A stretch of 64,000 nucleotides of DNA. Source: Caulobacter sp. SL161. Lineage in GTDB: Bacteria > Pseudomonadota > Alphaproteobacteria > Caulobacterales > Caulobacteraceae. Below the pieces are notes generated by a model. It saw only the letters and a list, made by a program, of their open reading frames with translations. It was not told the DNA's origin and searched no databases. Position 1 is the stretch's first letter. Each line of letters opens with the position of its first letter. Where the stretch lies: assembly GCF_026672375.1 (NCBI RefSeq), contig NZ_JAPPRA010000001.1, positions 2,914,001 to 2,978,000 on the forward strand. Reading direction: 5' to 3'. Made by a program: the position numbers and the translations under genes. Below are positions 56,633 to 64,000 of the stretch, piece by piece.

Positions 56633-58495
56633 ATGATCCGCCTGTCCGCCCTTTCATTTGTCTCCGCCCTGGCCGTGTCGAGCGCGGCCCTGGCCGACGA
56701 AACGCCCCGCCAGATCCGCCTCAATCAGACGGGCTTCGAAGCCCAGGGCCCCAAGCGCGCCATCCTCGCCGATCCGTCCAAGACGCCGCTGGACTGGACG
56801 CTGCACGACGCCGCCGGTGTCGCGATCCTCAAGGGCAAGACCCGTGTCTTTGGCGATGACGCCGCCTCGGGCGAGCATGTCCATCAGATCGACCTGTCGG
56901 CGTTCCGCAATGCGGGCGACGGCTATCGGCTGAAGGTCGGCGCCGCCGAGAGCCGTCCTTTCGCCATCAAGGCCAAGCCCGATGGTCGCCTGACCCGCGC
57001 GGCCATGTCCTTCTTCTATCAGCAGCGCGCCAGCGTCCCGATCGAGGCAAGGTACGTCGAGCGCCCCGACCTTGCGCGCCCGGCGGGTCACGCCCCGGAC
57101 AAGGCGACCTGTTTCGATCAGGCCGACGAGCGTGGTCAGGTCTGGCCGGGCTGCGACTACACGCTCGACGCCAGCAAGGGCTGGTACGACGCCGGCGACC
57201 ACGGCAAGTACGTCGTCAATGGCGGCATCACGGTCTGGACCCTGGTCAACGCCTGGGAGCGGGCCACGCTGCTCAACCGCCGCGGCGCGCTGGCGGCGCT
57301 CGGCGACGGGGCCTTGGCCCTGCCCGAAGCCGGCAATGGGGTTCCGGATCTGCTGGACGAGGTCCGTTTCCAGCTGGACTTCCTGCTGGCCATGCAGGTT
57401 CCAGAGGGCAAGACCCTGCAGGTCCCGGTCGGCAATCAGCGCCCGGGGAACGGCAAGCTGGCTCTGAGCGCAATTGACGCCTCGGGCATGGCGCACCAGA
57501 AGCTGGCCGACCGCTACTGGACCGCCCTTCCCACCGCCCCGGCCGACGACAAGCAGGTGCGCTATCTCTATTATCCGACCACCGGCGCAACCTTGAACCT
57601 CGCCGCCGTGGCGGCCCAGGCCGCCCGCGTCTGGAAGACGATCGACCCGGCGTTCTCGGCCAAGTGCCTGGAGGCCGCGCGCCGCGCCTTCGCGGCCGCC
57701 CAGCGCCATCCGGACATCTACGCCATCGGCCCCTTCACGGGCTCAGGCGGATATGGCGACGGCGACCTGACCGACGAGTTCTACTGGGCCGCAGCCGAGC
57801 TTTACGCCACCACCGGCGAGGCGGCCTATGAGTCCGCCCTGCGCGCCTCGCCGCTGTTCCTGGCGTCACCGACCGAAGGAACGCGTCCCACGGGCGACAT
57901 CGGCTGGAACGGCGTCGGCGCGCTGGGCACGATGACGCTGGCCTTGGTCCCCAATGGCCTGAAGCCCGCAGAGATCGCCCAGGCCCGCGCCAATCTTGTC
58001 GCCAGCGCGGGAAGATACCTCTCGGATGATGTCAGCCAGGGCTACGCCCTGCCCTACGCCGCGCCCGGCTATCCCTGGGGATCGAATTCCTCGGTCATGA
58101 ACCGCGCCTTCGTCCTGGGCCTGGCCCACGACTTCACCGGAGAGATCGCCTACCGCTACGGCGTGGTCGACGCGATGGACTATGTACTGGGCCGCAACCC
58201 GCTGGATCAGTCGTATGTATCAGGCTTCGGCGCGCGGCCGATGCGCCACCCCCACCACCGCTTCTGGGCCAAACAGGCCGATCCCGCCTATCCCGCCCCA
58301 CCGTCGGGCGTGCTCTCGGGCGGCCCGAACTCGACCAACATGAGCGATACCGTGGCCAGCGCCATGAAAGGCAAATGCCGCCCGCAGACCTGCTGGACCG
58401 ACGACTACCGCGCCTTCACCCAGAACGAGGTCGCCATCAACTGGAACGCGCCGCTGGTCTGGGTGTCGGCGTTCCTCGACGACACCGCGCGTTGA
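56633..58495 (+). CDS. GH9 family glycoside hydrolase (endo/exo-beta-glucanase type), secreted
   Basis: I chose the ATG at 56633, preceded by GGAGGAAG; a GTG at 56618 would add only five residues. The 620-residue protein has a signal peptide, an N-terminal Ig-like CelD_N module (to about 105), and the GH9 (alpha/alpha)6 barrel. Catalytic sites visible are Y-D-A-G-D-H with Asp186 and Asp189, the R-H-P-H-H-R loop, and Q-N-E with the acid Glu599. It attacks beta-glucans such as cellulose or oligosaccharides. Two operator-like palindromes lie upstream. Confidence 0.9.
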   Translation: MIRLSALSFVSALAVSSAALADETPRQIRLNQTGFEAQGPKRAILADPSKTPLDWTLHDAAGVAILKGKTRVFGDDAASGEHVHQIDLSAFRNAGDGYRLKVGAAESRPFAIKAKPDGRLTRAAMSFFYQQRASVPIEARYVERPDLARPAGHAPDKATCFDQADERGQVWPGCDYTLDASKGWYDAGDHGKYVVNGGITVWTLVNAWERATLLNRRGALAALGDGALALPEAGNGVPDLLDEVRFQLDFLLAMQVPEGKTLQVPVGNQRPGNGKLALSAIDASGMAHQKLADRYWTALPTAPADDKQVRYLYYPTTGATLNLAAVAAQAARVWKTIDPAFSAKCLEAARRAFAAAQRHPDIYAIGPFTGSGGYGDGDLTDEFYWAAAELYATTGEAAYESALRASPLFLASPTEGTRPTGDIGWNGVGALGTMTLALVPNGLKPAEIAQARANLVASAGRYLSDDVSQGYALPYAAPGYPWGSNSSVMNRAFVLGLAHDFTGEIAYRYGVVDAMDYVLGRNPLDQSYVSGFGARPMRHPHHRFWAKQADPAYPAPPSGVLSGGPNSTNMSDTVASAMKGKCRPQTCWTDDYRAFTQNEVAINWNAPLVWVSAFLDDTAR

Positions 58496-58563
58496 TCGCG
58501 TCTGGAGCAAGGGATAGCCGCTTGAGTACCAAGACGTCCCGGGCTAAACGGAGCGTCTTCTGA

Positions 58564-58638
58564 GCGGGCGTAGTTCAGAGGTAGAACGTCAGCTTCCCAA
58601 GCTGAATGTCGGGGGTTCGATTCCCCCCGCCCGCTCCA
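58564..58638 (+). tRNA. tRNA-Gly (CCC)
   Basis: The acceptor GCGGGCG pairs with CGCCCGC, followed by T and an encoded CCA. The anticodon stem TCAGC/GCTGA encloses TTCCCAA, giving anticodon CCC. D-arm and T-arm (GGGGGTTCGATTCCCCC) are canonical. The gene is 75 bases with CCA. Confidence 0.96.
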
Positions 58639-58963
58639 AAAACTTCAATGACTTAACCATCAGCTTTCAAGACCGCTTCGTTCGGTTTTCCAACGGTTTT
58701 GCAAGTCAGGCGTTTTGACCTGTTCGGCTGAATCACTGGCGCGCGGTTCTTGGGTTGAATCTTGGCGCGCAGGCGGGCGCCGCACCGCGCATGGCGGTCG
58801 ATGGTTTTCTGGACCTAGGACCTCCGCCAGGGCGACGGAGATGGAATGGACGGCGCTCCGTTAGCCTGAGCATCGTCACCGCAGTCACGTGTCAGCTTGA
58901 TCGCTCCGCTCCCCCAGCGTTCGCCGGAGAGAGCGGAGGGCCATCAGCCAGGCGTCATCACGC
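58639..58963. other. 325-bp spacer after tRNA-Gly with no convincing gene
   Basis: The first 100 bases are richer in A/T than the surroundings. Open frames here, such as 58755 to 58967 on plus, lack a ribosome site and coding character. A C/G-rich segment near 58911 to 58935 (CTCCCCCAGCGTTCGCCGG) resembles dispersed repeats seen elsewhere in the window. A worn remnant of a tRNA-integrated element is possible but unproven. Confidence 0.5.
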
Positions 58964-60229
58964 CTAGGGGGCGTCACGAGCCCCCAGCACGGTGGACGCA
59001 GACAGTTCCGGCGCCACGACGGCGAGGTCGTAGCCGCGGATGAGCGCGCGCCATTCAGGCGTCAGGGCTTCCAGATCGGCGCCGCGCAATTGGCGCAGGT
59101 CCACCAGGAACCAGTCGCCCGGCGGCGTGTCTGATGGGCGGGCCAGCATCACATCCTTGCGCCAGTCGCCGTCCTTGGTGGTCGCATCGAAGGTCTTGGC
59201 GGTCACCTGGCGGCCGACGCCGGCATATCCGCCCAGCGCGCCTTTCGCGCCGGCGACGATCAGGTTGATGGACTTCACGCCCTCTCCGTCGGCATGTTCA
59301 GCGACGAAATTGCCCAGGTCGCGTTGGCCGAGCGGGTTGTAGCCCTTGTAGAGATGGTAGGCGCCGAACTTCATCAGCAGGCGCGCCTGCGGCGCCTCGG
59401 CGAAATGCGCCGCCAGCGTCCGCTTCATCAGCCGCGCCCTGCGCCCGTTCGGATCGCCGGTACGGGTCCGCGAGCCTTGATAGATGGCGCGTGTTTCGCG
59501 CAAGGCGGCGAACAGCGCCTTGGCCCGGTCGCCGCCGTCCTGGTCGATGGCCGTCGCTGCTTGATCCAGCGTCGGATCAGTGACCTTGAGCAGGAACAGG
59601 TCGAAGGGCGAGCCGGAGGCCAGCGCGGCCTGCGTCGCCGCCCGCTCCTGTTCGGCCAGAGCCATGATCTGGGCGCGGGCGAGCGGTCCTGGACCGGCCG
59701 CCAGCATCTGTTCGAACAGATAGCCGCTGACGCCGAAGAACTCCTGGTCCAGCCCCAACAGCTTGAAGTCCGGCCCGGCGAGGCCCGCGCAATCGGCCGC
59801 CGTCTGACCTTCGTCGCGGCCGTTGAGGAAGGCCAGGGCGTCGGGATGGGCGCGCATGAAATCGGAAATCTGCTGTTCCCGGTTCGGCGCTCTCAGCCGT
59901 GCGTTGATCACGCCGGCCGCCTCCGGTCCGGTCTCGACGACCATGGCCGTCAGGCCGCCCGGCGCCATCAAGCGACAGATGTTCGTGGTGAAGGCGGGGA
60001 TCTCGCGCGAATGATGGCTCTCGCCGACCAGAACGTACCGGCTGGTGTTGACAGCCTCCGATAGGATCGCGGCTCCCGGACCGGAGAAACCTTGCGGCCG
60101 GACGGTCAGCGGCGCTCCCGCTTGCGTCAGGCGCTCAACGAAGGTGAGCGGCTTAGCGGTCTCGGCGTGGGCGGAAGCCGCGCATGAGCTTGCCAGCGCC
60201 AAGGCGGCCACGATGGATTTCAGACTCAT
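58964..60229 (-). CDS. Erythromycin-esterase-like secreted protein (EreA/TIKI-like)
   Basis: I chose ATG at 60229 with GGGGTGAG upstream. The 421-residue product has a signal peptide and then V-L-V-G-E-S-H-H-S-R-E-I near 62, matching the G-E-x-x-H motif of erythromycin esterases. M-V-V-E-T-G lies near 90 and an L-M-K-F-G-A-Y-H-L segment near 290. Most relatives are hydrolases of unknown substrate; macrolide resistance should not be assumed. It is adjacent to a TraB/GumN gene, which also contains a G-T-I-H motif. Confidence 0.7.
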   Translation of the reverse strand: MSLKSIVAALALASSCAASAHAETAKPLTFVERLTQAGAPLTVRPQGFSGPGAAILSEAVNTSRYVLVGESHHSREIPAFTTNICRLMAPGGLTAMVVETGPEAAGVINARLRAPNREQQISDFMRAHPDALAFLNGRDEGQTAADCAGLAGPDFKLLGLDQEFFGVSGYLFEQMLAAGPGPLARAQIMALAEQERAATQAALASGSPFDLFLLKVTDPTLDQAATAIDQDGGDRAKALFAALRETRAIYQGSRTRTGDPNGRRARLMKRTLAAHFAEAPQARLLMKFGAYHLYKGYNPLGQRDLGNFVAEHADGEGVKSINLIVAGAKGALGGYAGVGRQVTAKTFDATTKDGDWRKDVMLARPSDTPPGDWFLVDLRQLRGADLEALTPEWRALIRGYDLAVVAPELSASTVLGARDAP

Positions 60230-60405
60230 ATCACTCACCCCTTTGCATGAAGCGGCCTTACGGCGATCCCTGAACAACCGCGAGTTAAATCGCGGCTGCA
60301 GATCGCTTTGCTGCTTGGCGAGGCTTGGGGAGAAGGACGTTGAACCCATGATCCCGACGCCTGAAGCGCGGGCGGGAAGCCCTAGAACGGATCCACTAGG
60401 CCCAC

Positions 60406-60437
60406 GAAAAAGCCCGCCCGGACGAACCGGGCGGGCT
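60406..60437 (-). terminator. Intrinsic terminator after the TraB/GumN gene
   Basis: On the minus strand, an 11-bp perfect stem (AGCCCGCCCGG with CCGGGCGGGCT, 60411 to 60421 and 60427 to 60437) with a 5-base loop is followed by TTTTT (rc of 60406 to 60411). It starts about 25 bases after the stop of the TraB/GumN gene. Confidence 0.88.
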
Positions 60438-60460
60438 CTTCAGGTCAGGTGCGACGTGAC

Positions 60461-61351
60461 CTACTTCACGCGCTCGGCCTTGATGCCGAGCTTGGCCAGC
60501 TGGGCCTGGACGCTCTCGGCGCCGACCAGGTGGCCCGAGCCGACGGCGACGAAGCTGACGCCCGAACCGGCCAGCTTGGTCTTGAGCTGGTTGGCCCAGT
60601 CGACGTTCCGCTTGACCAGCAGCAGCTCATAGAGGTCCGGATACTGGGTCTTCATCTCGGTGATGAACTGGGCTTCCAGCCCGCTCACGTCGCCCGCCGC
60701 CCAGGCTGCCACCATCTTGTCGAGCTTTTCGACGCCGCCCTCGGCGTCCTTCAGGCTGGACTTGAGGAACTCGATCTCGGTGGCCGAAGGCAGGTCGGCG
60801 AAGAAGCGGATCTGCTGCTCGGGGGTCTCCAGGCCGGCGATCGGCTTGTTGGCGGCCTTGACCTCGCGGGTCAGCACGCCCTCGACGCCGCTCTTGGGGT
60901 CGTAGCCGGCCTTGATCATCGGCGCCATGGCCAACGAAACGGCGGCGAGCCACGGACGCATCATCTCCAGCGCCTGGGGCGGCATGCCGGCCGACTGGCC
61001 GATGTCCGTGGCGCGCTTGAAGTCCTCAGGACCGATCTTGGCCGACAGCTTGTTGGCCTGGTCGAGGCCGTAGCGCATGACCAGCGGCTGCATCACCGCT
61101 GGATCGTCTGCGCCGACCAGTTCGAGCGTCAGGTCACCGCTGTCGGCCAGGGCCTTGTCGATCTTGGCCGAACGCCACTGAGTGTCGGGCTTGAGCACGT
61201 GGATCGTGCCGAACAGGTAGATGGTCGAGTCCTTGTCCTTGATCGCCCAGAGGGCCGGTTCGGCCAGGGCGGTCCCGGCGAAGCCGAGCGCGACGACGGA
61301 GACCATGCCGGCCAGCAGGCGACGGGCCGAGCGATTGAAGGTGTTGAACAT
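60461..61351 (-). CDS. TraB/GumN family protein, secreted
   Basis: I chose ATG at 61351. The 296-residue product has a signal peptide ending A-L-A-E and the TraB/GumN pattern P-A-L-W-A-I-K-D-K-D-S-T-I-Y-L-F-G-T-I-H near 30. Further matches are G-L-E-T-P-E-Q-Q near 165 and F-V-A-V-G-S-G-H-L-V-G near 265. The family is related to Tiki proteases; in bacteria its role is unknown. The two G-x-H motifs could bind metal. A terminator follows. Confidence 0.85.
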   Translation of the reverse strand: MFNTFNRSARRLLAGMVSVVALGFAGTALAEPALWAIKDKDSTIYLFGTIHVLKPDTQWRSAKIDKALADSGDLTLELVGADDPAVMQPLVMRYGLDQANKLSAKIGPEDFKRATDIGQSAGMPPQALEMMRPWLAAVSLAMAPMIKAGYDPKSGVEGVLTREVKAANKPIAGLETPEQQIRFFADLPSATEIEFLKSSLKDAEGGVEKLDKMVAAWAAGDVSGLEAQFITEMKTQYPDLYELLLVKRNVDWANQLKTKLAGSGVSFVAVGSGHLVGAESVQAQLAKLGIKAERVK

Positions 61352-61440
61352 GAAAACCCCGATGGTTGGCGTGAAAGAAGTGAGGTGGGTCAGGGACGTA
61401 CGCAAGGCCAAAACAGACCCAGGGTTGTTTTCGGTAGGCG

Positions 61441-62379
61441 CTACTTGAGGAAGTCAGCGACCGCCACTGCGAACGCTTGAGGCTGGTCGAGCATGATGAA
61501 GTGGCGCGCATCATCGATGCGGGTCGCCTTCAGGCCCGGCAGACCGGCATAGGCGTCGACGAACAGCCGGTCGGCGGCGGTCGACGGCATGCCCATGGCG
61601 GTGTCGTAGGCATAGAGCAGCGTGGTCGGCGCCTTGACCTTGGCCAGGTCGCCGCGCGCATCGGTGACCAGGAGGTCGTACATGGCGCGTCCGACCACCG
61701 AGGGCGACGAGGCCCCGCCCCAGGCTATGACCTGCTTCTGGCCCTCCGCCGACTTCACAAAGCGCGGCGCGCCCATGGCCTGCTGGCCGGCGAAGGCTTC
61801 GGCGCTCATCGCCACCGTCGCGTCGCGCATCTGAACGGCTTGCGGGCGCACCATCTCGGGCGTCGCCGCCGGCGAGAACAGCAGCGAGAAGAACGGCAGG
61901 CTGTCGACGATCATCAGACGGCCGATAGACTCCGGATGGCGCTGGGCTAGCAAGAGGCCGGTGAACCCGCCCAGGGAGTGGCCGATCACGGCGGGCGACT
62001 TCAGGCCCTTGGCCTTGATGTAGCCGTCGACCGCCTCGACCAGCGGCGCAACCACTGCGCCGTCGGCGTTGCCGGCCACCGGCGCGCCGGCGAAACCCGC
62101 CACCTGTACGACGTGGACCCGATGGGTCGCCGACAGCTGCTTGACGGTGGCGTCCCAGACCGCGCTGGACGAAGCCAGGCCCGGGATCAGGATGACGTCG
62201 GGGCCCTGGCCGACGACGGTGACCGTCATGCGGTCAGCGGCGGGGCTGGCGGCGATCGGCGCCAGGGGCGCGGCGTGGGCGTGGTCGCCGCCGAACACGC
62301 CGGTGGCGGCAAGAATGGCCACGAGAACCGCTGAAGCGCCGAGGCGGTTGCGACGGGAGCACGAGGTCTTGAGGGTCAC
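61441..62379 (-). CDS. Secreted alpha/beta hydrolase
   Basis: The start is GTG at 62379 with AAGGA upstream. The 312-residue protein has a signal-like N-terminus (R-R-N-R then hydrophobic), V-I-L-I-P-G-L near 60, the nucleophile elbow G-H-S-L-G-G near 133, and the His of R-H-F-I-M-L-D near 292. It is an esterase- or peptidase-type hydrolase with an unknown substrate, probably periplasmic. It lies 89 bp upstream of the TraB/GumN gene on the same strand. Confidence 0.85.
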   Translation of the reverse strand: MTLKTSCSRRNRLGASAVLVAILAATGVFGGDHAHAAPLAPIAASPAADRMTVTVVGQGPDVILIPGLASSSAVWDATVKQLSATHRVHVVQVAGFAGAPVAGNADGAVVAPLVEAVDGYIKAKGLKSPAVIGHSLGGFTGLLLAQRHPESIGRLMIVDSLPFFSLLFSPAATPEMVRPQAVQMRDATVAMSAEAFAGQQAMGAPRFVKSAEGQKQVIAWGGASSPSVVGRAMYDLLVTDARGDLAKVKAPTTLLYAYDTAMGMPSTAADRLFVDAYAGLPGLKATRIDDARHFIMLDQPQAFAVAVADFLK

Positions 62380-62496
62380 GATCTTTGTCCTTGGATAGGG
62401 GCGCGCGGAAGGCTTCAGCGTCGCGCGCCGGTGTTGGGGTGACGAAGGGTTTGGTGGAATGGCCGCCCGGGTGGTCCGGGCTTGGGGCGTAAGGAC

Positions 62497-63171
62497 CTAG
62501 CTGGCCAGGCCCCGGCGCCAGGTGATGAACAGACCGATCACCAGGTAAGCGGCCATCATGACGCTGGTGGCGTCCCACAGGGTGAGGTGCGGCAGCAGGC
62601 CCAGCTTCTCACCCGCCGCCCACAGGAAGAGCAGGCCCTGCAGGATCGCGAAGCTGACGGCGGCGCTTTCGCCCATGGCGCGACGCATGAACTCGTCGCT
62701 GCGAACCCAGATGGCGATGTTGCCCACCGTCTGGATCAGCAAGAGCGCGATCAGCCCCGCCATCGCCGCCGAGGCGATCATTGGCGACAGCGGCGCGAAG
62801 ACGAGCGGAACCATGACCGGCGTGGCCATCATCACCCCCGCGAGAATCAGCACGAAGCCGTTTTGGGCGTAGAAGACCGCCTGGGCGGGAGTCGCCGGTC
62901 GCACCTCCTCGGGATTGATCTGGCGTCCCAGGGCGCGGCGGCTGAAGCTCGTCAAAAGGGTGATGAGACCGGTCAGCGCCATCATGGCCGCCAACGCCAC
63001 GGCCAAAACGTCAGACCAAGACAGGTCGACCGAAGCGGCCGCGCCAGCCTCTTCCAGCGAAACCAGATAGCCGCCGAACAGGTAGCCAAGCGGCGCGGCC
63101 AACACGGCGCCGACCAGCGCTTGTAGCGCGCGATTGCGGCGAGGCTTGGGAGACTTCGAAACGAGGTTCAT
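62497..63171 (-). CDS. Six-helix membrane protein, 224 aa
   Basis: ATG at 63171 with GAGG upstream. The product has a basic N-terminus and about six membrane helices with short loops; R-S-D-E-F-M-R-R-A near residue 155 is the longest charged segment. It lies 27 bp after the XRE regulator gene in the same operon. No family is recognised. Confidence 0.65.
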   Translation of the reverse strand: MNLVSKSPKPRRNRALQALVGAVLAAPLGYLFGGYLVSLEEAGAAASVDLSWSDVLAVALAAMMALTGLITLLTSFSRRALGRQINPEEVRPATPAQAVFYAQNGFVLILAGVMMATPVMVPLVFAPLSPMIASAAMAGLIALLLIQTVGNIAIWVRSDEFMRRAMGESAAVSFAILQGLLFLWAAGEKLGLLPHLTLWDATSVMMAAYLVIGLFITWRRGLAS

Positions 63172-63198
63172 GACCTTATCCTCGAACTGTACGGGCCC

Positions 63199-63393
63199 TT
63201 AGGCCTCGTCCTGGAAGATGGATTCGATGGGTTGCCCAAAGAGGCGGGCGATCTTGAAGGCCAGCGGCAGGCTGGGGTCGTACTTGCCGGTCTCCAGCGC
63301 GTTGATGGTCTGGCGGGAGACTTCGAGCCGGTCAGCGAGATCCGCCTGGCTCCAGTCGCGCTCGGCGCGCAGCACCTTGAGACGGTTCTTCAC
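63199..63393 (-). CDS. Small XRE-type HTH regulator (64 aa)
   Basis: The start is GTG at 63393, with GGAGG five to six bases upstream and a GTGA overlap with the preceding membrane gene. The whole protein is a single helix-turn-helix: V-K-N-R-L-K-V-L-R-A-E-R-D-W-S-Q, then L-E-V-S-R-Q-T-I-N-A-L-E-T-G-K-Y-D-P-S-L, ending I-E-S-I-F. Such one-domain regulators are usually encoded with small membrane proteins of sensing or housekeeping type, as seen here. Confidence 0.88.
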   Translation of the reverse strand: MKNRLKVLRAERDWSQADLADRLEVSRQTINALETGKYDPSLPLAFKIARLFGQPIESIFQDEA

Positions 63394-63791
63394 TTGTACC
63401 TCCAGCGGACCAGAGGCTGGGCCAGGCCGAAAGCGCCGCAGAACACCGGGAAGGCCAGATAGGTCGGCGCATGACCCAGCACCCCGAAGTTCTCGAGGAA
63501 GCCCCAGACGGTCGCGCCGGCCAGGGTAAGCCCCATCGCCCACAGCAAGGCCTGGACGGACATGTTCCGCTGGAACTCGTCGGTCTCCTCGGCGAGGTAG
63601 ACGCCCATGATGGCGATCACCGCGACGATCGGGAGCGCCGGCGCCACCGCTACCGCCCAAAGCGCCAAGCCGGTCGGCTTGAAGTGCTCGTAGAGCAGGA
63701 TCGAGCAAGGTAAGACCGCCACATAGGCCAGCATCGCGGGCGTGAACCGGAGCAGGTAGCGACGCATCGCGGGAGACATCTTCTGGGCCAT
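63390..63791 (-). CDS. Four-helix membrane protein, 133 aa
   Basis: ATG at 63791 with AAGGAG upstream. The protein has four hydrophobic segments and a central charged loop Y-L-A-E-E-T-D-E-F-Q-R-N near 68, which resembles the E-T-D-E-x-x-R pattern of small membrane proteins encoded with XRE regulators. Its stop overlaps the XRE start. Confidence 0.7.
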   Translation of the reverse strand: MAQKMSPAMRRYLLRFTPAMLAYVAVLPCSILLYEHFKPTGLALWAVAVAPALPIVAVIAIMGVYLAEETDEFQRNMSVQALLWAMGLTLAGATVWGFLENFGVLGHAPTYLAFPVFCGAFGLAQPLVRWRYK

Positions 63792-63815
63792 CGCAATTCT
63801 CCTTTTCAGCGGCGC

Positions 63816-64000
63816 TCAACGCTGGCGCAGCCACCAGATCGACCAGACCAGGCTGTAGGCCGCCAGTTGCACGGCCATCAGGCTGAACATGCCGATCGCG
63901 AACCATTCGGAAGGCGAGTGCGGGCCGGCGATGGCGACGAGCCGATCGTCGCCGATCAGCAGCGCCACGCCCACGCCCAGCAGCATCGTGGTCGAACCGC
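63816..64000 (-). CDS. Membrane protein, 3' end of gene cut by the window edge
   Basis: At least 61 residues are readable. There are two hydrophobic helices (M-L-L-G-V-G-V-A-L-L and F-S-L-M-A-V-Q-L-A-A-Y-S-L-V-W-S-I-W-W) separated by D-D-R-L-V-A-I-A-G-P, ending L-R-Q-R. It lies 24 bp upstream of the four-helix membrane gene on the same strand, so it belongs to the same operon. Confidence 0.75.
   Translation of the reverse strand, partial: GSTTMLLGVGVALLIGDDRLVAIAGPHSPSEWFAIGMFSLMAVQLAAYSLVWSIWWLRQR

Noticed and set aside
58755..58967. 70-codon plus-strand frame after tRNA-Gly
   Set aside because: Starts with TTG without a ribosome site and ends in repeat-like sequence; no coding character.
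58964..60229. Macrolide resistance gene
   Set aside because: Only the general G-E-x-x-H motif is shared with EreA; most relatives are not resistance enzymes.

Overview
The window is high-GC alphaproteobacterial DNA, almost certainly Caulobacter (close to C. vibrioides or C. segnis). This is inferred from gene families, the frequent TTG and GTG starts, ATGA-coupled operons and the many secreted or TonB-type proteins; no database search was possible. Genes are dense and most gaps are under 250 bp.

Region 1 (1 to about 11.1 kb) is the right part of a prophage or phage-derived tail module. A tape-measure-like protein cut by the window edge is followed by two tail or baseplate-type proteins, a tail fibre with a collar-type segment and sialidase-like Asp-box motifs, a tail-fibre-assembly-like protein with an internally duplicated domain, another tail protein, a DUF1353 protein, a minus-strand coiled-coil membrane protein, a D12-class DNA adenine methylase and a small Cys-rich protein. 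A pair of 22-bp direct repeats lies where the phage genes end.

Region 2 (11.3 to 32.3 kb) is chromosomal: three DUF805 membrane proteins; the biotin-carrying alpha subunit of an acyl-CoA carboxylase; a very large secreted LamG protein coupled to a GlcG/HbpS-like protein; a DJ-1/PfpI protein; MsrB; a GST-like protein; an alpha/beta hydrolase; a Tat-exported LamG protein; tRNA-Leu(CAA); a P1/DmpA peptidase; a MarR regulator; a His-rich membrane-anchored protein; and a probable metal-uptake block (EF-hand protein and DUF4198 protein divergent from a haem-type TonB receptor, with a Fur-like palindrome between them). A coupled YqaA/DedA-dsbB-coq7 operon follows.

Region 3 (32.3 to 46 kb) carries an M1 aminopeptidase, VanZ-like, HNH, AlkA-like and GreA-like genes, a 36-residue membrane peptide divergent from a TetR regulator with palindromes between them, gluQ, a winged-helix regulator with two membrane-protein genes, GNAT and TlpA genes, and argH-lptM-lysA. 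Region 4 (46 to 55 kb) has hpt, an MJ0042 zinc-ribbon protein, ftsE-ftsX, a DUF218 protein, plsC, chaC, a DUF2125 protein, and a chorismate mutase-hisC-tyrA aromatic block in which the chorismate mutase frame is broken at a run of six C. Region 5 (55 to 64 kb) contains a DUF6065-like protein, an EF-hand protein, a GH9 glycosidase behind two LacI-type operator-like palindromes, tRNA-Gly(CCC), an EreA-like protein, a TraB/GumN protein, an alpha/beta hydrolase and a small XRE/membrane-protein operon cut by the right edge.

Intergenic spaces hold several 30 to 115-bp palindromic elements of at least four sequence types, mostly between convergent genes. No clearly new defence or mobile system was found. 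The most notable points are the chorismate mutase frameshift, the matching operator-like palindromes upstream of the two LamG genes, the paired palindromes upstream of the GH9 gene, the TetR/micro-peptide pair, and a COQ7 with a Glu-to-Lys change at an expected iron ligand.
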